The notes beneath the pieces were generated by a model, which ran no database searches, was not told the DNA's origin, and saw nothing but the letters and a program-made list of their open reading frames with translations. From Yponomeuta sedellus (Eukaryota; Arthropoda; Insecta; Lepidoptera; Yponomeutidae): a stretch of 64,000 nt of DNA. The stretch covers positions 14,747,143 through 14,811,142 of the forward strand of contig OW203724.1 of assembly GCA_934045075.1 (NCBI GenBank), written 5' to 3'. Numbering within the stretch: position 1 is the stretch's first letter; each line of letters starts with the position of its first letter. Made by a program: the position numbers and the translations under genes. Shown here piece by piece: positions 33,161 to 44,981 of the stretch.

Positions 33161-34531
33161 TTAACACTTTCGGGCGAGCGCCGTCGATTGACGGTTATTT
33201 TTTTCCTTCGGAGAGTCGCACAACGTCTAAGCACGGTGGACTTTGAAGAGTGAGAGCGTCACAACGTTGAACGCCGACGAAATCACCATATATTTTATAT
33301 GTAGGTCAAATATTGTGCTTCACTTTGGTAAGACACCAGATTCGTAGTGCGTCTCTGAGAGATTATATTATTTAGTAAACAATACACTCACACATACAAA
33401 GGCATCAAGTACTCACACACGCACAACGTCATACAACGATTATTTTGTTCCACTTCCCAATACTTTAGTAATCCAGTGCCAACCTACGGAGCGCACGCTC
33501 GTTCGTGCGGCCGCGCCGGTCATATACATTTTTATTAGGACTGATATATCATCAAACGTAAGTACTTTTGTTCTACAATTTATTTGTTATTTTTATTCTA
33601 TACTCTTATTCAGTAGAACAAAGCTAAAATTATACTGTTTTTTTTCATAGATGGACAATTACAGAAAATCCTAGTAAGCGAGAAGTATGCGGAAGGTTGT
33701 ACTGAGAAGCCTTCACTTTGTCCCCTATGCTTTGAAGGCTGGCACAATGCCATGCCAATGGTGTGAGATATTTTTTTTGCTAAAATGGCTCGAGTATAAA
33801 AATGATTCAAAAGATTATTTACTCTTAGTACACCTTATTTTTGTTTATTTGTGTTATGACGAGATAGTTTATTATGTTTCAATTTCAATTACCATAAGTA
33901 AGTTGAACGTTTTTATTAATGTCTAAGATTACCTAAGATAAGACTACCTAAGACTGATTTATGAAAATGCTAGTACCTACTGAATTTATATGTAACCTAC
34001 TATTGACTGATTTTTGGGTCATTATTTCATTACATGTCATTAAAAAAATATATGATATTTTTGTTACAAATTACATAAGAGTCAGAAAAAGTGAGATTAC
34101 TTTAAGATTACTGAATCACTTTGTTAATTCGTCGAGACTTTGATACCTTTTATATTCTTCTTATTCATTATGCTTAGTAATAATTATTATGACATCCTAA
34201 ATGAAGTCATTGCAAATGGCTGGATGCGTTTAATACTGTGGTTGTTTTTTGTGCTATGCACACAATAAATACGAATATTTTGATTATTTGTCGTGTTTTA
34301 CTTTAAAACCGTCTATTGACGATGTGCACACCTCAAAAGGTCTGCAACCTATGCAATACCGAACAACGTCAATACACGTTGAACGTCATTTGCCATTCTG
34401 CGCTATCACATAGATCACAAGCCCATGTAAGTGAGCACAACGTCGTAACACGTCATGATTTTTTGTATGGAAAAAACATGTGCGTCAACACATGGGTACG
34501 TCATATGACGTTGTTCGCACGAACGTGTTAA
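33161..34531. mobile_element. piggyBac-like element with TTAA target duplication
   Basis: Element 33165-34527 lies between TTAA at 33161-33164 and 34528-34531. Its ends are inverted with drift: CACTTTCGGGCGAGC on the left, and CACGTTCGTGCGAAC on the reverse complement of the right, with subterminal CCGTC(G/T)ATTGACG words. A + strand frame at about 33687-33766 reads CTEKPSLCPLCFEGWHN and a stop. This matches the cysteine-rich C-terminal end of piggyBac transposases. The catalytic core is deleted. Confidence 0.75.
33687..33766 (+). pseudogene. piggyBac transposase cysteine-rich C-terminus remnant
   Basis: In the frame YAEGCTEKPSLCPLCFEGWH, cysteines are spaced C-x7-C-x2-C followed by WH, then MPMV and a TGA. 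The upstream text KREVCGR lies in another frame, so at least one shift has occurred. It sits only about 520 bp from the left end of the element, showing a large internal deletion. Confidence 0.6.
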
Positions 34532-34599
34532 CCTTTATGGAACTCGTTATTACTGGTATTTTCAAAGTAGGAACTGCCCACGGAAATATTTTTTCCCCC

Positions 34600-36350
34600 A
34601 CTTTAGCATCTGGAAACACTTCTCTGTAAAATAGATGGAGCAAATGGTTATTTATTTGAGAGGAAATCAGTTATACCCTCTGTATTTTGATCCATTTTTC
34701 TTTCGTATTTTTCTTTATCTTTATTAGATTTTTTTTGAAATACATGATCAAAGCTAGGCCTGATTTAATAAGTCAAAATCCTTCTACTAAAATAAAAGCT
34801 TCCTTAGCAACGCAAGCTGAAGTCTACGCAGATGGAGTCGCGGGCAATAGTTGACGATAAGACTAGATACCTAGTCTTACAATAATTGGTTCTAGTAATT
34901 TTGGAAGTCTGGACGAACGATTATAAATGCCTCAATAATATCGATACTTAATCAGTCTGAAAAGAAAGGAACTACCCCATCACTATGTCTCCAGCTGACC
35001 TACTGGTGAATTTGACATTTCGCGGCAAATACATGCGGCCGTACCTTGAAACATCGCATTGAACAATGATCAGTTTTGCGTGACGGTTCACTGCGGGCTG
35101 GCTTTTCCTAGTTAGCAAACCTCCACGAAAATCCTATATAAAAACAGCAGTGGAGTAACTACAATGTAATAAATACGTCCCATTTATGTTCTTAGTAATG
35201 TGATGCACGTTGCACATAAAATTATTATAATTATGATTTTTCGTAGTTTATAAGACGAATATAGTGAGTAAAATAGGTTTACCGGTGAAAAGACACTCCC
35301 CAGTCTTTGAATAGCATGTATCACAGCGATTTCTGCAGGTAATCACTGCGCAATTAGGCATTTTTCTCAGATGTTACTACGACGGCTGGCGCGAAGCGAT
35401 TGACGGCCATATTTTAAAGTTTCGCAGAGGTTAGCCGAAATGGGCTAACGTTGGGCGACAGTGCCACGCCCACAAGGCACTTCTCCTTATTTTTGTGTTC
35501 TGAGGGCAAAACCAAGGGGTAGCAGTAACATAGCAGAAACCTTCGACAGTAATGCTGTCCTGCTTTCGCTAGCCAACCTTCCGTAAGAAAAAAAGAGATG
35601 GCACTACGTTTATCAATGCACCGATTTCAAGGTGCGTACAGGCCCTACTGTCAAACGCTACTGACTAGGAATGGGCCTAACTCTCCATCGATATCGATAG
35701 AAACGTTAAAAAATTAAAACACTGAATTATATCATGTAATAATTAAAATAAATCGTAGTGTATATAAGTTTTAAATCATGTTTTATCAAAATAAGTAACA
35801 ATAATTTAAAAACACTTTTTATACAAAATAGTTTTTTTACAATTAGGAATATTCGTCAACGTCAACATAATACTTCGTCTCGGATTTCATGCTGAACGCC
35901 TATGCTTCAGAAAAAAATCCGTGACCACGTATTAAATTGACGTTACGTTTCTTCCTCACATTTAGTAAAAATACAGATCAGATAATTATGTTAATTGAAA
36001 AAGTTATCAAAACATAATGCTCTTATCTTGCAATCAAATTTGAAAAGGAAAATACTATTGCTAATATTGATTAGGTAAATCCATCTTCGACCGCAATTTG
36101 TCGCTAAAAGTTGCCAGCAAAACGTAATTAATTATCACAATATTATTGATGTGTTTGATGAATTCTGATATTTAAATACGTTTCGTTGACAGATTTTAGA
36201 CAATAGATAGGGGTGGTCATTAACGAAGGAATTTTCGAACGGATGACCATAAGGATCATCAACTGCGTCAGTCTGCAGTAAATTTGATCAAGAAAGAAGA
36301 ATATGACCGTGGTATTGGCAGATAACATACATTTTTGCTCACTTCCCATG
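34600..36350. other. Gene-free AT-rich stretch
   Basis: No exon seen. About 34800-34860 carries a common moth repeat edge (GTCTACGCAGATGGAGTCGCGGGCAA). About 35280-35600 is GC-richer and unlike its surroundings, but has no frame or inverted repeat that I can define. Confidence 0.4.
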
Positions 36351-36352
36351 TT

Positions 36353-36511
36353 CAGGGGCATTATTACGTAAGTATCAACTGAGTTGAGTGACCTTGATTT
36401 TTATTTTTTTTTAGCTACTCCGGCTGTCAAATTCATAAATTTTTTGACACTTAGAGGAGTCGTCTTAATGCTTCACTCGATAGAGTGGAGTGCTACGTAA
36501 TAGGAAGGCTG
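36353..36511. mobile_element. 159-bp MITE with ATTACGTA inverted ends, copy 2
   Basis: Colinear with 22092-22248: CAGGGGCATTATTACGTAAG, GCTACTCCGGCTGTCA, CTTCACTCGATAGAGTGGAG, CTACGTAATAGGAAGGCTG. Confidence 0.75.
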
Positions 36512-36519
36512 TACGGACC

Positions 36520-38220
36520 TGAAAACAAAAAGAAACTTTTAATAAATGCGTACCTACAAAAGAGAGCATAATGCTCTAATGAGCGAAAGAGAGAGAATAA
36601 TATAAAATATTCCACTTTTTAACACTTTCGTATTAGATCTCTTTATAAAAGCTACAAAGCTACGATTGGTTACGAGCTACATCTATTATTGACTGATCCT
36701 GATAAGTAATTACATAATTTGAAGTAAGGTACAATTTGTTTTTGCAGTAAGGTCACCACATAATTTATTAATTGTGAAACTAACAGCTTTGACGTTCATT
36801 CATTTAAAATTTTTTTTTTACCTTTCAACCTTTTTTTTTTATCCATCTGTCTCTAATTTACACTGTTGGAGAGATGGATTTTAATGGGAAAGTCTATGGT
36901 AGTTTGTATTGTCGTTGGGTGAGATTTAAATTCAAGACAAACATAAAAGCTGCTGCTGATGGGGTTTGGAAAACAAATTGTTTACACGTAGAAGTCATAA
37001 TATAAGCAACATCGTGATGTGGGAATTTTGGGCCTGTTTTTTGATATTATTAATTCTCAATCAATCAATTCTTATTTTATGGCTACCCTAGGATTCTGCC
37101 AATGTCAGTTTTGGAGATGGCATCTTTCTTTAAAAGAACTTTATCAATTCTCACATCAAACTGTTTGCTTCTTACGATTTAGAAATACTGCAATAGAGAT
37201 AAACTGTAGAATGAATTAAATGAATAAAGATACCACTCGGACGCAGTGCTGCCTAGGACACTGTTTGGATGTAGTGGACTTTACTAAAGAAGATTTGTAA
37301 AAAACAAATTTTTTAAACTTTCGTAGTTATTCTCGTTATGCTCGAATACAAAATTAACTCCTGCGAGCATCCTATTTTGTAAAAACATGTGATAAGAGTA
37401 TATGAAAAGGTAGCGATAAATATTCTGTAACAAATGTTTAACTTTCTTACCATTACTTCAATTTTTATTGGTATAAGGTGGGCACCACATCTTCCTTCAG
37501 GCGTGTTCGAAATAAGTTTCTTCGTCCAAATCACTCGGGTCTAAAGTGCGCAGTTTACAGTCGTTTTTGTCCTGCTTCTTATTTCTTTTTTGCGTGCCAT
37601 TGCGTCCATATATCAATTTAGGAAAACTTGAACAAGAATAAACAATGGATTATGTACTAAGAATGCAACAAGTGTCGACTATACTACTACTGAGGCGGAT
37701 TTTCATCGACCATGCTTTTGCCATCACTAGTACAACCTACAAATGGATTGGTTTCTTTTCCTAATTTTAGGGCGTAGAAGGGTTCTAGAAGCAACAAGCA
37801 CGGTAATTTCGGTTAATGAGTCGTTAAGAAGTTTATTTTCAAAGTGATATTTCATCCCTAGGTCCGCGAAAAAACATAGGCTTTAGGTACTCACCTTTGG
37901 AAGTTCATATTATAATCTGCGTTTTCTTTGTTTCTTATGTGACCTGCAGCCACCACGCACTTTTCACCTCATTGTGCATTTATTGTACAATATCCCAGGG
38001 TAAGTTGTTTGCACCAAAATATATTAATTCTTTAAAATTTTCTAAAATAATCCGACGACGTCTTCACAGATTTTACACTTGCAATAACCCGACTAAATTT
38101 GAAAACATTCAGAGTGCTGCCACTATTGTAAGTTACAATACCATGTTAATTTGGACTCTTACTCAGGGCATTAGGGTATCGTTTTGACAATTAGGCCTGT
38201 ACGCTGTCACGTGACCATCA
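36520..38220. other. Gene-free stretch
   Basis: No exon with supporting family motif. Open frames at 37019-37219 and 37897-38187 are AT-rich in codon use and match nothing I recognise. Confidence 0.4.
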
Positions 38221-38409
38221 TTTCTTCTATTCGTTTAATTGTTCTGTGGGCAAAACGTTTTCGAAGTAACAAGGCACCGAACAATGAAAGTATCGGATTA
38301 AAAAAGCGTCGAACAATCAACCCTTCGCAGTATCATTCGTAAGAATCTTAGGTGAACCGTATTTCGAACAAAAAATTTTCGGTATGAAATAGGGAACCCC
38401 CAATAAAGA

Positions 38410-38540
38410 CCCCCGGAAAGTTGTGGATTCGTGTACCCAGTGAAATTAACATTCGAAAAACTTGACTCAAACTTGCCAAAAGAGACCCCGACTCTTTATG
38501 AATTGAAACTCGGGTGTATTTATGTGAAGATCACTTTGAT
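38410..38540 (+). pseudogene. THAP-domain remnant with two in-frame stops
   Basis: One frame reads DPRKLWIRVPSEINIRKT, a stop, LKLAKRDPDSL, a stop, then IETRVYLCEDHFD before a GTAAGT donor-like site. CEDHF and the preceding W segment fit the second half of a THAP domain. The zinc-binding N-terminal half is not seen. Separate from the gene at 25900. Confidence 0.5.
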
Positions 38541-39469
38541 GTAAGTCCTTTAATAATCAATGTCCACTGGCTCTGGCTGAAAGATATTTGTTTACATACT
38601 TTAGATGGTTTCAAGATGGCCGATAGCGTTTTCGACGTTACGAATTAAACGAGGAAAAAATTTTTTTACTTTGCAAATTTTTGCAGCCATCTTGCATACT
38701 TACTTAGCAAAATCAATATATTTCGGTTTGTTACGTTAAATACTGAAATATTCATTTATCGCGTCAAATTTGATACGTTTCAAATAGCGGATTCTACTCA
38801 TAAAATTTATAGGATTCATTCCACTAACTTTTTTTTGTGTTTTGCGGGAAAAAAGGAAAAACGGAACACTTTAGGGTCACCTCGTTGTCCGTCCGTCTGT
38901 CTGTCATGCAAGACCCTTTAAGTGGCAAATGCGAGTTGAAATTAAAATCGTATACTCTACTCTAGAGTCTCTTAAAGTTGTGAGAAGATCAAACTTCTAA
39001 GTTAACGCAAAAAAGTTACTTCTCTTTATGCCGCCAAAAAACGTGTTTTTTGGCACTCAAGTGAATTAAAATAAATACCTATAAATTCCTGTTCTATCCC
39101 GTTGACAGTTAGAAATATGAATTTGGTAAGTAATATCCTCTTATCTGCAAATACATCTTACGGAAAAAATCGATAAATTTATAATTGAGTCAAAAAAAGT
39201 TGCATTTAAAAAAATGCGAATAGGTATATAACATGAGCATGTGAGCTCATCTCGTGCTTGGCAGCTTTTGATATTATTAATTTGTTACGTGCTGCGTTGT
39301 AGATGCTGTCAAATTACTATTTTAGTAAGTCTTGGCTAAGGAATATTTGGTTTAGTTGTGGCATGTTTTGGTCTCTTCCTATCTATGCGCGTGCCGTATA
39401 AGGACGTGACTTGGCAAAATAAATTGTCGACTTCGGCTGGCGACCACTACACCAAAAAATTTCGAAATT

Positions 39470-39811
39470 CGATATCAACCCTTGTATGTCCCCACTGCTG
39501 GGATACGGGTCTCTTCCTGCATCGCAGAAAGGTTAGGCCGTACTCCACCACGAGGGCCAAGTCAGGGTTGGTGGAGAAGTGTAAGACAATGGGAGGCCTT
39601 ACTGTCAGCAGTTATCAAGCCACCCATAAGGCCTCTGACATGGCCTGACGACTGCCATTACATGACAGCCGACACCAACGGCTTAACTTGCCTTTTTTCC
39701 GAGCGCTTCACGCTCGGAAAAAATGCCACTAGCGCGCCACGACCGCGCCTGTTGTTGCTTGACTCAAGTGACTGATTCCAATCACTCCGTTCGACTAGGC
39801 CACGAGCGCTT
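39470..39811 (-). repeat. 5S rRNA-derived SINE, copy 3, with internal foldback
   Basis: Reverse complement of the copy 1 layout: GATATCAACCCTTGTATGTC at the left, TGACTCAAGTCAATCA-type 5S-like text at the right. Between them a 13-bp inverted duplication (39693-39705 and 39711-39723, TTTTTTCCGAGCG) replaces the normal CCGAGCGCTTCC...GGCACG text. The GGGTGACC part is lost. Confidence 0.7.
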
Positions 39812-40175
39812 CAAAAAATTTATTAAAGCAGATGTAGGTTTGTCGTCGTCGTGGCAAGTGACGAACTCTGCCCTCTGCGTATTCCTTCGGTATACGGGCG
39901 TGTGTTTTTACAGGATGTTACAAACTGCCGATACATATAAATCTACAACCGGAGGGTTTCTACTAGTCCATACTGATATAATATACATCACACGGGGGAC
40001 ACTCAGAAAGTTTTTAGAAACTAAAAAAATACTTCTATAAAAAAAAAGATTTTTATTAAATCTTTTCAAAGAACTCTCCACCAGCCTCTATACAAAGTTT
40101 CATGCATCTGAACCAATTTTCAAAACATTTTTTCCAGTCCTCCGCAGACACCTCTTCCACGGCCAAACTCAATTC

Positions 40176-40616
40176 TCAAACGCTGCTAGCGCGTCTTCCG
40201 GCGACGAAAACTATCCCTTTGAGCCGATTTTTGATTTTAGGGAATAAAAAGAAGTCACACGGAGCCAAATCAGGACTGTAAGGAGGGTGTCCCAAGACTC
40301 TGACCGGTGTGGAGTCCAGGAAGTCCCTCGTTTCGATCTCAGAGTGCGCGAGCGCGTTGTCGTGGTGAAGAAGGACCCCGCGGAGCCCGAACACCGGGTC
40401 GCTTGTTGCTCAATTCAGAAAAAACTTCTGACAGGCATTTTGTGCTATACCATCGGCGTTGATGATGCTTTGGTCTCGAAGTGGAAGTGACATTAGGTAC
40501 CCCGTCAAAGTGAAGAAACTAGCGATCAAAATTTTTCCTGCGCCCCTCGATCGCTTCACTTTCGTAGGCGTTGGTTCATTTTGAAACAGCCAAACTCGAC
40601 AGTTTGGCTGTTTCAA
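40176..40616 (-). pseudogene. mariner transposase C-terminal half, frameshifted
   Basis: The first frame (40410-40616) reads VWLFQNEPTPTKVKRSRGAG, then ASFFTLTGYLMSLPLRDQ. After two shifts near 40395-40435 the second frame (40176-40394) reads FGLRGVLLHHDNALAH and HPPYSPDLAPCDFFLFPKIK. These are the second and third catalytic aspartates of mariner DD34D transposases. The N-terminal half with the first aspartate is missing; sequence at that point turns back on itself. Confidence 0.85.
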
Positions 40617-40652
40617 AATGAACCAACGCCTACGAAAGTGAAGCGATCGAGG
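40545..40652. repeat. Perfect 52-bp-arm palindrome, 4-bp spacer, at the mariner break
   Basis: The arms 40545-40596 and 40601-40652 are reverse complements (ending in CCAAACT / AGTTTGG around CGAC). It duplicates the transposase text TPTKVKRSR on both strands. Confidence 0.95.
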
Positions 40653-41201
40653 AACGCAGAAAAGGTTTTGATGACGGTTTGTTTCTCGATCATATTGATA
40701 AATCCAGGATTCGTCACCTGGGGCATTTCACGTGAAGCGGACAGCGAAAAAATGTCAGATCTTAGATCTTGTTCATATTTGGATTAAGGTTACTACTATA
40801 AGACTTGAATGGACGTACATCACTATTTTTTTTTATGAAGCTTCATTTGTTTTTTATTAGCCTTTAAAGAATTGGGGAAATTCGAGCAACTTTACTTTTC
40901 ATAAACTCGACAGTTTGGCTGTTTCAAAATGAACCAACGCCTACGAAAGTGAAGCGATCGAGGAACGCAGAAAAAATTTTGATGACGGTTTGTTTCTCGA
41001 TCATAATGATAAATCCAGGATTCGTCACCTGGGGCATTTCACGTGAAGCGGACAGCAAAAAAAATGTCAGATCTTAGATCTTGTTCATATATGGATTAAG
41101 GTTACTACTATAAGACTTGAATGGACGTACATAATTATTTTTTTTATGAAGCTTCATTTGTTTTTTATTAGCCTTTAAAGAATTGGGGAAATTCAAGCAA
41201 C
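40593..41201 (+). repeat. 298-bp direct tandem duplication
   Basis: The units 40593-40890 and 40904-41201 are nearly identical. Each starts AACTCGACAGTTTGGCTG and ends with AATTGGGGAAATTC(G/A)AGCAA. A 13-bp spacer separates them. The second unit has scattered substitutions, so the copies are not a simple sequencing echo. Confidence 0.9.
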
Positions 41202-41499
41202 GGATTTTTCGATAGCTTTTTTCGCTTATATTAAATTTTATGAAAAGTAAAGTAAGTATTGGACGTTTGAGAATAAATATAGGTAAGTATTTCTTACCAT
41301 TTACTACAAATTTGAATTATCTTTTTTTTACATTTTACTGAAAGTAAACATTTCAAGTCGGATTTTACTTAACTTCGGCATTTTTAATATTTTTTATTTT
41401 TTTTACATAATGTAGCTAGTAGTCCATAAATAACGTGTGTAAAGTTTTAGAATGAGATCTGCATTAGTTTTTTATATAGGCGCTCTTTAGTGCAAGGGC

Positions 41500-41938
41500 A
41501 CCGCACTGATGCCGGTTAGTCGCCCATTAGCTCAATTGGAAGAGCGCTGGCACGGATAGCCAGAGGTCGCGGGTTCGAATCCCGGCATGGGTGGAATTTT
41601 TAGCCCCTAAATAGGTTTTTAAAATTGTCCTTAGCACGGGTTAGTGCATTAAAAATAAAAATAGTATAATCATGTGGGTACAGTAATATCATTCCGATGT
41701 AAAAACCTAACTGCAAAGTAGGTAGGTTGTCGGGGCTGTAAGTGATGCAATTTACTTAAGCTAGATGTCGCTGCCTGTACGTAACACAGAGAATAGTGTA
41801 AAGAGGTTCGAAATTTCACTGATGCCGGTGAGTCGCCCATTAGCTCAATGGTAAGAGCGCTGGCACGGATAGCCAGAGGTTGCGGGTTCGAATCCGGGCA
41901 TGGGTGGAATTTTTAGCCTCTAAATAGGTTTTTAAAGT
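41500..41938 (+). repeat. tRNA-Ile-derived repeat, head-body-head dimer
   Basis: Head 1 (CATTAGCTCAATTGGAAGAG, GGGTTCGAATCCCGGCATGGG), tail TTTTTAGCCCCTAAATAGG, body from GTCCTTAGCACGGGTTAG to AGAGGTTCGAAATTTC, then head 2 and tail ending TAGGTTTTTAAA. This copy keeps GCTCA and GGTCGCGGGTTCGA, the closest of all to tRNA-Ile. Confidence 0.75.
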
Positions 41939-42310
41939 AGTATTTATACTTTTAAATAATCGACGTTTTCAAAACAATTACAAGTGGCCAGTGTCTTATA
42001 TATAAAAACTTTTTTTCGAAGAACTTTCTGAGTGGCCTGGTACTTCGAAATAGCGAAAAAAATATTAGTTGTTCCACACTAAAGTTTCCACTTCCGACCT
42101 ACGAAGTTACGACTACACAATACGATACGCTTTGTGGCCGCCGGCATTACAATATAAGTGTATGTAACAGCTGATTATTACATTGCGATTTGCCATACTT
42201 AGTAAAAGTTAGAATAGATAACTTCCACACAACACGATCACATGTTCCCAAACAATCCTAGTTTGGAGGCAGTGCTATGCTATAATAGAGTCGTGCTAAA
42301 GTAACCCAAC

Positions 42311-42468
42311 CAGCCCTCCTATTGCGTAGCACTCCACTCTATTGAGTGAAGCATTTAGACGACTCCTAAGTGTGAAAAAATGTATGCATTTGACAGCCGG
42401 AGCAGCTTAAAAAAAAGTAAAAATCAACGTCACTCAACTCAGTGGGTACTTACGTAATAATGCCCCAG
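42311..42468. mobile_element. 158-bp MITE with ATTACGTA inverted ends, copy 3 (reverse)
   Basis: CAGCCCTCCTATTGCGTAGC at the left, ACTTACGTAATAATGCCCC at the right, with CACTCCACTCTATTGAGTGAAGC inside. Reverse complement of copies at 22092 and 36353. Confidence 0.75.
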
Positions 42469-42504
42469 GACATCATAAACTTTCTAACATACCCAGACTG
42501 AGAC

Positions 42505-42595
42505 TATCTGTACAAATGTATGGCGGCCCCTGTGATCGAACCCACGACCTCCGGCATGATAATCAGACGTGATACCGCTAGACTAAAAAAGGCAA
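42505..42595 (-). repeat. tRNA-like SINE head
   Basis: The - strand reads GTCTAGCGGTATCACGTCTG, then GAGGTCGTGGGTTCGATCAC, with A- and B-box-like spacing. The acceptor ends do not pair, so it is a retroposon head. Confidence 0.5.
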
Positions 42596-43649
42596 TTGTT
42601 CGTATCGATGACTTGAACGCCAATTTTCGTATACACGTATATATTGGAAATTTTCTACAACCTGTTTCGTTGCTTCCGTGTATTAATTTCAGTGATTATA
42701 TATTAAACGGGTCTAATCGCGATTATTTATTAGGTAAAACGTAATTACCTTATTTCCCGACGTTATAACTATGTATGCGTATCGCGATTCCTCAAGAAAT
42801 ACTAGTTTCAGTGAGATCTATGTTTAATTCATCCTGACATTTTTCAAGAAAATGTAGGTGTGAACGTACTTGGTGTGTCTTTATCCTAACTAGGTAGCTA
42901 AGCGCGTGGCTTCGCGGCTTTCTTTGTAAGTTCATAAAAATAGAAGTTCTTCAAACAAAGAGCGTGATTAACGAGTAAACAGTTTTCAACACTGAATCCC
43001 GAATATTCTACAGGTCACGCTGTTGCGAATGCGGTCTTATTGCATAAACTGGAGGGTTTACTTTTGAGTAGGTACTAATGTTCGTAGAAGCAGGTGGCCA
43101 GGTATGGGTTATGTTTGGCTCCACTTCTCAAGGCCCCCGTCCCGTCTTTACTCCGGAATCGTTTACAAACAAACCCGCGTGCTGATTCGTTTGGTAAAAT
43201 TAGATAATTTTCCATGAAAAGTAAATAACTAACAATGTTATGTTCCAATGGTGAAGTATATTTATTGTTTATTAGAATTATCGCTATGTTTTCATGTTGG
43301 CCGGTGTTTGGTCAGGTTTTCCACTGTATTTACATAAGGCGGGCGGAATTATTGCTTTTGGTTTTCGACTTTTGAAGAGCGGGAAACAGAATGTTTGTTG
43401 ATGTAGGTTTTCTAACAACTTAGTCTCACTTCCCACTTCCCTATTGTATGTTTGACTCCTATTGTTGTAGGTATGTGTACTTTGTTGTTTAGAATTTTCA
43501 TTCAATGGCTACTGTTTAAATAGAGAGCAGAGAGCGTACGGTGTCCATGTGGCCAAACTGCGTTCAATTGGGTGAGTTTTTTCAGTAACATAACAAAATA
43601 AATATGATAAGATAAGAATATTCTTGCACACCAGAGTGTGAAATAAATG

Positions 43650-43875
43650 TAAGGCCTGACAGTAAGGCCCGCCACTGTCTTACAATCCTCCACCAACCGG
43701 CTCTGGGCCACTCTGGTGGAGTATGGTATAACCTTCGTGCGATGCAGGAAGAGACCCGTGCCCCAGCCGTGGGGACATATAAGGGTTGATATCGAATAAA
43801 ATAATAAAAAAACAAAATATTAATATTTGGGTTAGGTAATTAAATTATTAACCCAAATATTAATATTTTGTTCTC
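43650..43875 (+). repeat. 5S rRNA-derived SINE, 3' part (copy 4), with tail palindrome
   Basis: CTGACAGTAAGGCCCGCCAC to GGGGACATATAAGGGTTGATATCGAATA. The tail carries an inverted duplication with 24-bp arms (43811-43834 and 43849-43872; ...ATATTTGGGTTA / TAACCCAAATAT...). The 5S-like half is absent. Confidence 0.7.
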
Positions 43876-44981
43876 TTCGAATATACAAGGGTTGATAACG
43901 AACGAAAATCATAGGATCATATAAAAAATATATCTAACACACACACTCACATACACACACACACAATATAATATATTGTCTTCTTACTTTGGTGCTATAA
44001 ATTTCGGCTCATGAACCACGGAGAAGGTTATTTTCAGCGACAGCCGACAGCAGATTCGCAAATAAGTAAATAAACTTATCAAAATTCAAATAAAGCCTTG
44101 AGTATAATAGTTATGTTATGAAGCTATAATAAATTTTTGAAAAGTTCCAATTATAAGATTGTAAATACGGATTGCAATAAAAAAATAATATAACTAACAT
44201 TAGTAAGCCATTTTATGTCCTTCGACAACTTTAGGTACCTATATCTAGAGCTGTCGTCGAGTCCTTAGGTTTCTTAGAGACAATGGTAGAAACAGATTTA
44301 CCTACTATTTACACTAGGAAGTTTGCGATTGATACATTTACCTTTACTTACATAGTTTAAACGATTCTGAGAATTGTGTGAGCCTCCTCCACGCTAAGGT
44401 GAGGACAACGGGGGTCCTTCCCCGCTGTTTTAAAATATTACTTATTGATAAAATTCTCAAACACTAGGGACCTTTTTCCCACATTCCCCAATTTTCGGGA
44501 ATGAGTTATTTATTTTCGAGAGATAAGGACGTGTAATTTTGTTAATACCGTTGAACAGATACAATCTTGTTTGACTAGGTACCTACCTGGTATTAACAAC
44601 TTAAAAATCTCTGTTTTATTAGAAGCAGTTAATATTAAACTGGTAATTTACATAATAGATTGAATTACTAGTAAAACATTGGGTTGTTCCGTCATATTTA
44701 GGTATGCAATAAGTAGATATTCATTGGGTTTTATTTTTATTTACGAGATAGGTACAGTCGACAGCACATAAACCTACGCGGTTACGTTACGCACGACACA
44801 TTGTAAAAAAATGTTAAAATTGATGGGCTAGCGACTGTACCAGACTACTATTCGTACCAGACTACATCGAATTGTCGTACTGACGTACATAATCATTGTA
44901 TATGATTATGTTTATACATCATCAATTCATCATCATCAGCCCACTTTTACATACTGGTGAGTTTCACGCCGTCGTCTCGCC

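Larger units (their letters stand above)
39990..42040. mobile_element. Broken mariner element, later disrupted
   Basis: Candidate ends: GGACACTCAGAAAGTTTTTAG (about 39998) and, inverted, AACTTTCTGAGTGGCC (about 42023). Within lie transposase fragments (40176-40616, -), a 52-bp-arm palindrome, a 298-bp direct duplication, and a tRNA-Ile-derived repeat insertion (about 41500-41938). The transposase fragments are clear; the outer boundaries are a tentative match of one short inverted motif. Confidence 0.5.

Noticed and set aside
39358..40040. Overlapping + strand frames around 39.4-40.0 kb
   Set aside because: They lie over the inverted 5S-derived SINE.
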